From: Patescibacteria group bacterium
GTDB lineage: Bacteria; Patescibacteriota; Patescibacteriia; 2-12-FULL-60-25
DNA: 64,000 nucleotides
Reading direction: 5' to 3'
Assembly (NCBI GenBank): GCA_031082005.1
Contig: JAVHLR010000001.1
Coordinates: forward strand, 997,251-1,061,250
A program made the position numbers and the translations under genes. This document shows positions 1 to 6,789 of this stretch, in pieces (the stretch's first letter is position 1; the number at the start of each line of letters is the position of its first letter). The notes beneath the pieces were generated by a model, which saw nothing but the letters and a program-made list of their open reading frames with translations, was not told the origin of the DNA and did not search any database.

Positions 1-1
1 G

Positions 2-484
2 AACGGCGAAGTGACATCCGGGATCGGCGGAGGATTATGTCAGATGGCTAACTTGCTGCATTGGATGTTTCTGCACACCCCGCTCGTCGTGACCGAACGC
101 TTCCACCACGGTTTCGATGCCTTCCCTGATTCTGGCCGCACTGTCCCCTTCGGTACCGGCGCTACCCTCTTCTACAATTACGTCGATCTGCAGTGCCACA
201 ACCCGACGGATCAGACGTTCCAGATCACGGTTTGGGTCACCGACCAACATCTCAAAGGAGAAATCCGCTCCGACCGCGACACGCCGGAACGGTACCACAT
301 CAACGAACGAGATCACCACTATCTACGCCGTGCCACCGACGGAAAACACTTCCGCGCCAACAAGATATTCCGCGAACGTCGCGAAACCCAAACAGGCCGA
401 CGGATCGGCGAGGATCTGCTCATGGATAATTTCTGCGAAATGAAATACGAACCACCTGCGGACGCCAAAGTGGAAACAATCTGA
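2..484 (+). CDS. VanW family protein, C-terminal part (5' truncated by window edge)
   Basis: The reading frame is open from the first bases of the window, so the true start lies upstream; about 160 residues are visible. It carries the VanW hallmark: GGGLCQMANLLHWMFLHTPL, then a basic/aromatic stretch around ERFHHGFD, FPDSGRTVPFGTGA and YNYVDLQCHNPT. VanW-domain proteins are found near vancomycin-resistance genes and in many cell-envelope proteins, but their biochemical role is unknown. The end of the domain is followed by a charged tail. No downstream gene is coupled to it. Family identity is firm; function is not. Confidence 0.85.
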   Translation, partial: NGEVTSGIGGGLCQMANLLHWMFLHTPLVVTERFHHGFDAFPDSGRTVPFGTGATLFYNYVDLQCHNPTDQTFQITVWVTDQHLKGEIRSDRDTPERYHINERDHHYLRRATDGKHFRANKIFRERRETQTGRRIGEDLLMDNFCEMKYEPPADAKVETI

Positions 485-699
485 AATTCCAAAAACGAGG
501 GACAAGCCCCCACGGTTTTCATATTGCTTTTTTACCTCCCAGCGCAACAAAGTTTAATCCGCCCATTGCAGGCGGATATCGGGAGGAGGGGCGTTAGGCG
601 GCGGGCACGTGCAAAGCGCCCGCAGGACAATGAGCCACTGGCCTAAGAAACCAGCGTCGGAGGGTGGGGAGGGCCATCTTTTTTGCCCAAAAGTGATTT

Positions 700-813
700 G
701 CCATTCCAACTCGAGCCTCTTTTGTTTCTGGAGTTTTTGGCAGTCTCCTTCTCGGGTCAAAGCGAGATTCCTGCCGGTCCTAGGTGGGTGCTCCGACGAG
801 AGGTGGATTGGCG
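700..813 (-). ncRNA. Candidate structured RNA with 6S-like fold
   Basis: On the minus strand an extended -10 (TGCTATACT, 821-829) places a transcription start near 813. From there the RNA can fold as one long hairpin. The outer stem is GCCAATCC with GGAATGGC, followed by CCTCT with AGAGG. A large asymmetric central bubble comes next. A terminal stem then pairs GGCAG with CTGCC and TCTCG with CGAGA. A closed rod with an open middle is the layout of 6S RNA, but I cannot match the sequence to a known family. Further hairpins follow downstream to about 490, so the transcript may be near 320 nt. Confidence 0.4.
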
Positions 814-820
814 TTTGAAA

Positions 821-829
821 AGTATAGCA
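821..829 (-). promoter_or_regulatory. Extended -10 promoter for the candidate structured RNA
   Basis: TGC followed by TATACT on the minus strand. No good -35 is seen at 16-18 nt, which suits an extended -10 promoter. The predicted start coincides with the foot of the RNA hairpin. Confidence 0.4.
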
Positions 830-931
830 CGTTCTATTTATCGAGGTACGACGCGACCGATGGCTACTGCTTTTAGAAATTTTAAAAACAACTGGATAAA
901 CCAGCTGTTTTTATAATTCATCTTATTCAAT

Positions 932-1264
932 TCACCCTTTCGGAGCTGAATATGTCGGCTTGATTTCGACTTCTCCATCTCTCACTTCTATTTGAAGGCT
1001 CATCAACTTTTCGCTCAACGGAAGCGCTCTGATCTTAGCGGCAATGGCATTCAAATCTTCCAAATCATCGAATGCAATAATCCGAGGTTGGCCATTGACT
1101 TTAACATTTATTATTTCTTTGATTCTTTGCGCATCGTCAAAGGTTAGAGTCGCGCTGATTGATGAGCTCTTGTCGTTTGTCAATGAGTTAAATAGGGTCT
1201 GTGCAAATTCAAGAAATTTTTGAGACTGGGCATCATTCGTTTCTTGTTGAATAGACATAGGCAT
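932..1264 (-). CDS. Hypothetical protein, 110 residues
   Basis: I do not recognise this protein. It is soluble, acidic and helical in appearance, without membrane segments or cysteines. The middle (TFDDAQRIKEIINVKVNGQP) is followed by an alternating hydrophobic segment and an acidic C-terminal third. Two possible starts lie close together (1264 and 1258). The base composition is clearly richer in A and T than the housekeeping genes here, as is the gene at 1841, which suggests an acquired patch around the tRNA-Asp gene. It lacks a convincing Shine-Dalgarno sequence. Confidence 0.6.
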   Translation of the reverse strand: MPMSIQQETNDAQSQKFLEFAQTLFNSLTNDKSSSISATLTFDDAQRIKEIINVKVNGQPRIIAFDDLEDLNAIAAKIRALPLSEKLMSLQIEVRDGEVEIKPTYSAPKG

Positions 1265-1538
1265 TAACTGATTGTGTTATTAACAACATACTACTTCAAA
1301 ACGAAATAAAATTCCATTGACCATATTCACTTCACGTCTTAAAAAACACGACGCCCCAAAACGTCCGAATACCGTGTTCCGACACACCACCGACAGTATC
1401 ACACGTTTATTTTTCACCAATGCAGCGCCCCTCTGAATCAACGACGCATGATTTTCTCTCACTATTCCAGAAACCACATCAGCCCCAACTCTCTGGGGAT
1501 GACGTGTTTGACGCCGTTTACTGAACCCCAAAAGGGGG
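1265..1538. other. Intergenic stretch without a recognisable gene
   Basis: I see no supported gene here. A weak open frame on the minus strand (1280-1531) has unnatural composition and no start signal. A short AACCCC/GGGGTT inverted repeat lies at 1524-1540, immediately before the tRNA promoter. Confidence 0.5.
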
Positions 1539-1568
1539 TTGACTTATCTGTCTGCATAGGGCAATATA
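1539..1568 (+). promoter_or_regulatory. Promoter ahead of the tRNA-Asp pair
   Basis: TTGACT at 1539-1544, followed after 17-18 nt by an AT-rich -10 (CAATAT/AATATA). Transcription would start near 1575 and cover the degenerate tRNA copy and tRNA-Asp. Confidence 0.45.
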
Positions 1569-1597
1569 CGCTCACAAATTAAGACCCCATCGCGCAT

Positions 1598-1673
1598 GGG
1601 TGCGTGGTGTAGCCCGGTTAACACGCCCCGGTGTCCACCGGGGAAATCGAGGGTTCGAACCACGCATCATTCA
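1598..1673 (+). pseudogene. Degenerate tandem copy of tRNA-Asp
   Basis: The first 28 nt are identical to the tRNA-Asp gene 98 nt downstream, and the T-loop stretch ATCGAGGGTTCGAA is shared too. The anticodon arm differs: a perfect 5-bp stem (CCCCG/CGGGG) closes an 8-nt loop (GTGTCCAC) instead of the normal 7. The 3' side of the T-arm is 3 nt short, and only 6 of 7 acceptor pairs form, one of them G-U. There is no encoded CCA. It is most likely a decayed duplicate, although the intact anticodon stem is odd for random decay. Confidence 0.6.
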
Positions 1674-1695
1674 AAAACAAAAATAGTCCACGCTT

Positions 1696-1773
1696 GGGTG
1701 CGTGGTGTAGCCCGGTTAACACGTCTCCCTGTCACGGAGAAGATCGAGGGTTCGAATCCCTTCGCACCCGCCA
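1696..1773 (+). tRNA. tRNA-Asp (anticodon GTC)
   Basis: A full cloverleaf of 78 nt. The acceptor GGGTGCG pairs with CGCACCC, followed by discriminator G and an encoded CCA. The anticodon stem TCTCC/GGAGA holds the loop CTGTCAC with anticodon GTC. The T-arm contains GGGTTCGAATCCC. A terminator follows at once. Confidence 0.95.
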
Positions 1774-1781
1774 GCAGAAAT

Positions 1782-1802
1782 CCCGCGAAAGCGGGGTTTT
1801 TG
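1782..1802 (+). terminator. Rho-independent terminator after tRNA-Asp
   Basis: CCCGC-gaaa-GCGGG followed by a run of T, directly downstream of the tRNA 3' end. Confidence 0.85.
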
Positions 1803-1840
1803 ATTTGCGGCTTTATTTAGACTAAACTGCAGTTGAGTAA

Positions 1841-2443
1841 ATGAAACCTATGTCCAAATCCAATAAAATTGAGCTTCACACAGATGAGTATTCTGTCCCT
1901 AAAAACTGTCATACGGTTACAAAAAAGGTATTCAACGATTTGGGCTACGAGGTCTCAGACGCAAGGAGCGACACCCATGCAATCGGAGGCCCCAGTTGGA
2001 TAGCAAGCGACTTTGTTCTTTTCATCGGGAGTCACATATTTGACGCTGTTCTGGCGGCCCTTTTTGCAAAAGGTCTTGATAAAATAATTGAGGTATATAG
2101 ACAGACAAAAAATAATGCTTCAACGGCACACTTTTACATTTCTTCAGAACTGAGTGACGAAATCAATATTTATTTTGATCTCGACACTTATAACTACGAA
2201 AACGGAGAGGTGATCACTGACGAAAAAGAGATTGAAAAAGCTCTCAAAAAAATTCCAAGTGCATTAAAGCTGGTTGAGTCTGTATTATCAATAGATCTAT
2301 ATAAGCTACTGGGGGAGCCTAAATCTATCATTATGAATTATGATTTTCCCACGAAAGAATGGATAATCTTTGATCATGATTCAGATGCCTCCATATTTTT
2401 TGCCGATACGCCATTTGCCGCAGCACCAAAACCAAAATTTTAA
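1841..2443 (+). CDS. Hypothetical protein, 200 residues, AT-rich
   Basis: I do not recognise this protein. The N-terminal 50 residues are polar. Residues near 55-75 form one hydrophobic, amphipathic segment (VLFIGSHIFDAVLAALFAKG) that could be a membrane or interface helix. The rest is acidic with several Tyr/Asp-rich strands. An alternative start lies 3 codons downstream (1850). Lysine and isoleucine with A/T-ending codons dominate, unlike the surrounding genes, which fits recent acquisition next to the tRNA. No neighbour shares its transcription unit. Confidence 0.65.
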   Translation: MKPMSKSNKIELHTDEYSVPKNCHTVTKKVFNDLGYEVSDARSDTHAIGGPSWIASDFVLFIGSHIFDAVLAALFAKGLDKIIEVYRQTKNNASTAHFYISSELSDEINIYFDLDTYNYENGEVITDEKEIEKALKKIPSALKLVESVLSIDLYKLLGEPKSIIMNYDFPTKEWIIFDHDSDASIFFADTPFAAAPKPKF

Positions 2444-2494
2444 ATCAAAAACTTTGGACGCGTCAGTTCTGCTTTAAAAAAACCTCGGGATAAA

Positions 2495-2564
2495 AAGAAA
2501 AACCCCGCACTTATTAAGAGCGGAGCCTTTCCTCGTTTGCACACTTTCGGATTGCTCCGAAGTG
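2495..2564 (-). ncRNA. Candidate 70-nt small RNA
   Basis: A complete transcription unit without a gene. A promoter TTGCAA (2593-2598) with 17-nt spacing to TATTTT (2570-2575) predicts a start near 2563. The RNA opens with a hairpin (CACTTCGGA and TCCGAAAGTG around a 4-nt loop). A short unpaired linker (TGCAAACGAGGAAAGG) containing a purine-rich GAGGAAAGG stretch follows, and it ends in an intrinsic terminator. This layout is that of a trans-acting small RNA. The linker resembles a Shine-Dalgarno-type sequence. No family match is claimed. Confidence 0.45.
2496..2523 (-). terminator. Minus-strand terminator of a candidate small RNA
   Basis: Read on the minus strand: CCGCTCTT-aat-AAGTGCGG followed by GGTTTTTCTTTTT. 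No annotated minus-strand gene lies upstream of it, so it is best explained as the end of the small RNA at 2495-2564. Confidence 0.6.
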
Positions 2565-2671
2565 ATAAAAAAATACCATAGCCACAGAATGTTTGCAAGA
2601 CTGCCTATGAGCACCTGAATATCGAGGCGATAATGCTATAAAAAGCTTGATAATGAGCTATCATATATCGG

Positions 2672-3421
2672 ATGATATCCACACTTATGCCCAAGCAAAA
2701 AAATACCGCCACGTCGCTTTCGGCTCTGAAAAAAGAACTCAACAGACACGCCAATCCAGACAAGGCTGTCGTCCTGCGTCGCTTCTTCAAGACCGCCAAA
2801 GGCGAATACGGCGAAGGAGACAGGTTCATGGGCGTTGTCGTGCCAGATATCCGTCGCGTCGCTAAACGATTCCACACTCTAGACCTGGATTCAGTCCTTT
2901 CCCTCCTGCGTTCCCCAACCCACGAAGAACGTCTTTGCGCTTTGCTCATCATGGTGGATGATCACGCCAAAGGCGATTCCCTGACGCGCGAAAAAATCTA
3001 CCGTGCTTACCTCGCGAATACCCGTTTCATAAATAATTGGGACTTGGTGGATCTGACCGCTCCGCAGATCGTCGGACAACATCTCGCGGACAAACCACGC
3101 GACGTACTCTACCGCCTCGCTGGATCGAAACTCCTCTGGGACAGACGCATCGCCGTGCTCGCTTGCTTCTGGTTCATCAGACAAAGCGACTGCACAGACA
3201 TCTTGGAGCTGACGAAAAAACTCATGGCAGACAGACATGATCTGATCCACAAATCGCTCGGCTGGATGTTACGCGAGGTCGGCAAAAGATGTTCAGAAAA
3301 AACGCTCACTACATTCCTCGATGAACACGCGCCAGACATGCCGCGTACCATGCTCCGCTATTCCATCGAGCGTCTGGACGAGAAAAAAAGACGTCACTAC
3401 TTGGCACTTCCGCGGCGTTGA
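2672..3421 (+). CDS. AlkD-like DNA alkylation repair enzyme
   Basis: A 249-residue all-helical HEAT-repeat protein of the DNA alkylation repair family (AlkC/AlkD), glycosylases that remove alkylated bases such as 3- and 7-alkylpurines. Family features include GVVVPDIRRVAKRF near the N-terminus, NTRFINNWDLVDL in the centre (the Trp and Asp of the active-site cleft), the HKSLGWMLREVGKR helix and a C-terminal PRTMLRYSIERL. A TATCAT box 7 nt ahead of the ATG at 2672 supports this start; the ATG at 2687 is an alternative. A second alkyl-damage enzyme (ogt) lies at 51.2 kb. Confidence 0.88.
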   Translation: MISTLMPKQKNTATSLSALKKELNRHANPDKAVVLRRFFKTAKGEYGEGDRFMGVVVPDIRRVAKRFHTLDLDSVLSLLRSPTHEERLCALLIMVDDHAKGDSLTREKIYRAYLANTRFINNWDLVDLTAPQIVGQHLADKPRDVLYRLAGSKLLWDRRIAVLACFWFIRQSDCTDILELTKKLMADRHDLIHKSLGWMLREVGKRCSEKTLTTFLDEHAPDMPRTMLRYSIERLDEKKRRHYLALPRR

Positions 3422-3463
3422 CACGCCTGCTTATTTGCTGTTACCTCCTAGGCGGAGGAGGCC

Positions 3464-4312
3464 ATGGATTTTACGTTCCTTAAAAGTTGCGCCGACCTGA
3501 CCGAAGACCACTTCGCCGAAGCCGCCGAGACGCGCGAAGATGCCTATGAGTTCCTGCTCCGCTTAGCGGATATCTCCCAACCCCACAACGGGACATCGAC
3601 GACGATTCTCCGTTTCCTCTCGCGCGTAGCGATCGCCAGCCGCTGGGTCGATGGCGACGTCCGCATCCGCATCGATTTCGCCGGGGTCTTCCGGACGCGG
3701 TTGGTCTTCATGCGCAATCTGGGCGGCGACGAGTACGAAGTGCTCAAACGCATCGAGCTGGCCATAAGTTTCATGGAGTTCCGTGAGACCTGTAAGGAAG
3801 CCAAAGCGATCCGACCTTTCATCGTCACCGCAACGCGTTCGGCCGGTCAGGATATGCACATCACGTTGGACGCGCCTGAACAGATCAGACGCAGCAGCAT
3901 CCCCCCGCCAGGATTCATCGAGGCCCAGGCTCGGCTCGCCGAAAAACTCCGTCCACCGCCCATGCCTCGGCTTAAGCCGGAAATTGCCGCCGCGCTGGAG
4001 AAGATCCATCGACTGCGCAACGCTTCTGAAGTCGATCAAGAGAGCCCGCCCCCGCTTCCCATCACAACACCCATCGCCAGGATCAAGTTGACGAAACGTA
4101 CACCGTCGATGAGACAAAATGACGTCCAGCCTGCGACGGACAGGAACCCGGAAAGCCTCCTGCCCCTCATCCGACCCACCGAGCACCAACAGGCTCCGGA
4201 CAGCGCACGCAAACGTACACTTGCCTACGGCGCTCCTGCAGCGGAAAAACCCGCGACCACGCCACGACCCGACCAAGCCGATGATATCGACGACGGATGG
4301 GACGATGGCTAG
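3464..4312 (+). CDS. Hypothetical protein with proline-rich tail, 282 residues
   Basis: I do not recognise the N-terminal domain of about 150 residues, which alternates acidic helices with a strand-rich centre and has no membrane segment. From about residue 150 the sequence becomes rich in Pro, Arg and Ser, low in complexity and probably disordered, and it ends in an acidic cluster (DDIDDGWDDG). A strong Shine-Dalgarno (GGAGGAGG) sits 3-4 nt before the ATG at 3464, one of the few clear ones in this window. The gene is 42 nt downstream of the AlkD-like gene and may be co-transcribed with it. Confidence 0.7.
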   Translation: MDFTFLKSCADLTEDHFAEAAETREDAYEFLLRLADISQPHNGTSTTILRFLSRVAIASRWVDGDVRIRIDFAGVFRTRLVFMRNLGGDEYEVLKRIELAISFMEFRETCKEAKAIRPFIVTATRSAGQDMHITLDAPEQIRRSSIPPPGFIEAQARLAEKLRPPPMPRLKPEIAAALEKIHRLRNASEVDQESPPPLPITTPIARIKLTKRTPSMRQNDVQPATDRNPESLLPLIRPTEHQQAPDSARKRTLAYGAPAAEKPATTPRPDQADDIDDGWDDG

Positions 4313-4328
4313 GCTATACTCCGAACGC

Positions 4329-4352
4329 ACAGACAGGCTCTCGCCTGTCTGT
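4329..4352. repeat. Perfect 10-bp palindrome between convergent genes
   Basis: ACAGACAGGC-tctc-GCCTGTCTGT lies between the 3' ends of the gene at 3464 and ppsA. It could form a hairpin on either strand, but neither side has a T-run, so it is at best a weak bidirectional terminator. Confidence 0.5.
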
Positions 4353-4382
4353 CTCTATAATCATAAAATCTCGGACGCGTAC

Positions 4383-6785
4383 CTACTTCAGCCTTTTCAT
4401 TATCGCCATCGCCGTATCAGGATTCAGCGACATGCTGTCTATCCCCTCTTGCACCAAAAATTTCGCGAACTCCGGATAATCCGACGGCGCCTGTCCGCAG
4501 ATGCCGATCTTTGTCTTGCTCTTTTTTGCGGAACGTATGACCGCAGAAATCAACGACTTCACGGCAGGATTGCGCTCATCGTATAGATGCCTCACCAAAG
4601 CCGAATCCCGATCGACGCCTAGGGTCAATTGGGTCAAATCGTTCGAGCCGATGGAAAAACCGTCGAAGTATTTCGCGAATTCCTCCGCCAAAATCACGTT
4701 ACTCGGGATCTCCACCATCATGTAGATCTGCAATCCTTTGACGCCACGTCGCAACCCGTTCTCGCGCATCACACCCAACACCTGTTTAGCTTCTTCGACG
4801 GTCCGACAGAACGGGATCATCACGATTACGTTAGACAGTCCGAACACCTCCCTGACACACCGCAGCGCCTCGCACTCCAAAGCGAAAGCCGGTCTGTATG
4901 ACGGGTCGTAATAACGCGACGCGCCGCGCCATCCCAACATCGGGTTTGCCTCTGTCGGTTCGAACAGTTTTCCGCCTATGAGATTTGCATATTCGTTCGT
5001 CTTGAAATCAGACGTCCGGACGATGACGGGTTTGTCATAAAAAGCCGCCGCGATCTTCGCGATACCTTCCGCCAACACTGATACGAAATACTCTTTCGGA
5101 TTCCTGTATCCCAACGACAACTTATGGATCAAATCGCGCTCCCTATTCCCGACTTTCGACGGAGACAGGGCAGCCAACGGATGGATCTTTACGTGCTCAT
5201 TCAGGATGAATTCCATCCGCGCCAGACCCACGCCATCGACCGGTAAAACCGCGTTCTCGAATGCGATATCCGGATTACCCACGTTTATCATCACCTGGGT
5301 CTTGAGGCCCGACGGACGTTTCAAAGGAGTCCTCTTGATATCGAACGGCAAAATCCCGGCGTAGATATAACCCTCCTCGCCATGTTCGGCGCTTACCGTC
5401 ACATCCATGCCGTCCTTCAATTTCTGCATCGCTCCTGGCACACCGACCACGCATGGCACACCGAGCTCGCGCGAAACTATGGCGGCGTGGCACGTCCGTC
5501 CTCCCTCTTCAGTCACGATGGCTGCAGCCTGCTTCATGACCGGCACCCAGTCCGGATCGGTCATGTGCGCGACCAAGACTTCTCCCGGCTTGAAACGATT
5601 CATTTCCTTAGCTGATTTCAGAAGTCGCGCCTTACCCGCTCCGATTTTCTGGCCCACTGCCACTCCCTGCAGGATTGGTCTTGCCGCTGCTTTGAGACGG
5701 TACGTCTCCATGAAAGCCTTGGACTTTTGTGAAGCGACTGTTTCGGGGCGTGCTTGTACGATGAACAGCTTTCCGCTCTTGCCGTCTTTTGCCCACTCGA
5801 TATCCATGGGCCGCTTGGACTTGGCAGTCTGCGAAAAATATTTTTCTATCTCGACTCCCCACTTGGCCAGTTGCAAGACCTCTTCGTCATTCAATACCCA
5901 ACGCACGCGGTCTTTAGCGTCGATGGAAACCGTCTTGGTCATGCCATCTGCCGTCATCAATCGATGCGCGGCAGGTTGTGCATAAATTATCTTTTTATGT
6001 TTATTCCCCAAACGATGTTCGATCACTGACCTGAAACCTTTTGCCATCGTCGGTTTGTGCACCAGATACTGATCCGGATTCACCAAGCCTTTGACTACGC
6101 TCTCCCCCAAACCATACGAAGCATTGACCAGAATGACATCCGGGAAGCCCGTTTCCGTATGTAAAGTGAACATGACACCGGCCGCACCGATATCCGAGCG
6201 CACCATCTGCTGCACGCCGGCCGACAACGCGACTTTAAGATGATCAAAACCGTTCGCGACGCGATACGCGATCGCCCTATCCGTGAACAACGATGCGAAG
6301 CATTTCCTGACCGCATCGATCAGCATATCTTCGCCCTGCACGTGCAGGTATGTCTCTTGTTGCCCGGCGAACGAGACAGTCGGCAAATCTTCGGCCGTGG
6401 CAGAAGAACGCACTGCCACGTCAGCCGTTCTGCAATTCAAGCGCTGTGACAGGCTGGCATACCCCTTCAGGATTTCACGCGCGACCTTCTCCGGCATCTC
6501 CCCGGACATGAACGCCTCGCGGATGGCTTTTCCGCGGCTTGCCAATCCTCCTGCATCCTCCACATCCAAATCACGCAGATTATCTTTGATGATTTGTCTG
6601 AGTCCGTTAGCCTCGACAAAAGACCAATATGCCTGGGTCGTGACGGCGAACCCATCCGGGACAGGGATGCCCCTGGCTTTCAGACGGGAAAACATTTCTC
6701 CCAGCGCAGCGTTCTTTCCGCCGATGCGCGGGATGTCCTTCAACCTTAATTTCGAGAACGGGACACAGAAAATCGGATTATTCAT
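4383..6785 (-). CDS. ppsA: Phosphoenolpyruvate synthase
   Basis: An 800-residue pyruvate, water dikinase (pyruvate + ATP + water to PEP + AMP + phosphate), full length for the family. The N-terminal ATP-grasp domain (about 1-345) includes the GGKNAALGEM start motif and VRSSATAEDLP. The phosphohistidine swivel domain holds the catalytic His433 in GGRTCHAAIVSREL. The C-terminal PEP-binding barrel contains GICGQAPSDYPEF with its catalytic cysteine. It starts 4 nt after the stop of pyruvate kinase, so the enzymes of opposite direction at this node share a transcript. It would allow gluconeogenic flow from pyruvate. Confidence 0.96.
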   Translation of the reverse strand: MNNPIFCVPFSKLRLKDIPRIGGKNAALGEMFSRLKARGIPVPDGFAVTTQAYWSFVEANGLRQIIKDNLRDLDVEDAGGLASRGKAIREAFMSGEMPEKVAREILKGYASLSQRLNCRTADVAVRSSATAEDLPTVSFAGQQETYLHVQGEDMLIDAVRKCFASLFTDRAIAYRVANGFDHLKVALSAGVQQMVRSDIGAAGVMFTLHTETGFPDVILVNASYGLGESVVKGLVNPDQYLVHKPTMAKGFRSVIEHRLGNKHKKIIYAQPAAHRLMTADGMTKTVSIDAKDRVRWVLNDEEVLQLAKWGVEIEKYFSQTAKSKRPMDIEWAKDGKSGKLFIVQARPETVASQKSKAFMETYRLKAAARPILQGVAVGQKIGAGKARLLKSAKEMNRFKPGEVLVAHMTDPDWVPVMKQAAAIVTEEGGRTCHAAIVSRELGVPCVVGVPGAMQKLKDGMDVTVSAEHGEEGYIYAGILPFDIKRTPLKRPSGLKTQVMINVGNPDIAFENAVLPVDGVGLARMEFILNEHVKIHPLAALSPSKVGNRERDLIHKLSLGYRNPKEYFVSVLAEGIAKIAAAFYDKPVIVRTSDFKTNEYANLIGGKLFEPTEANPMLGWRGASRYYDPSYRPAFALECEALRCVREVFGLSNVIVMIPFCRTVEEAKQVLGVMRENGLRRGVKGLQIYMMVEIPSNVILAEEFAKYFDGFSIGSNDLTQLTLGVDRDSALVRHLYDERNPAVKSLISAVIRSAKKSKTKIGICGQAPSDYPEFAKFLVQEGIDSMSLNPDTAMAIMKRLK

Positions 6786-6789
6786 AAAT

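Noticed and set aside
600-660. Possible RNase P RNA 3' region on the plus strand (GAGCC...GGCCTA)
   Set aside because: Only a short resemblance; the universally conserved P4 strands are absent and there is no room for the 5' domain.
1280-1531. 83-codon minus-strand frame near the tRNA cluster
   Set aside because: Composition is unlike a protein, there is no promoter or ribosome-binding site, and no motif is visible.
3563-4330. 255-codon minus-strand frame opposite the proline-rich gene
   Set aside because: The plus-strand gene has a strong Shine-Dalgarno and natural codon use; the antisense frame has neither.
4329-4352. Calling the 10-bp palindrome a bidirectional terminator
   Set aside because: No T-run on either side; left as a palindrome.
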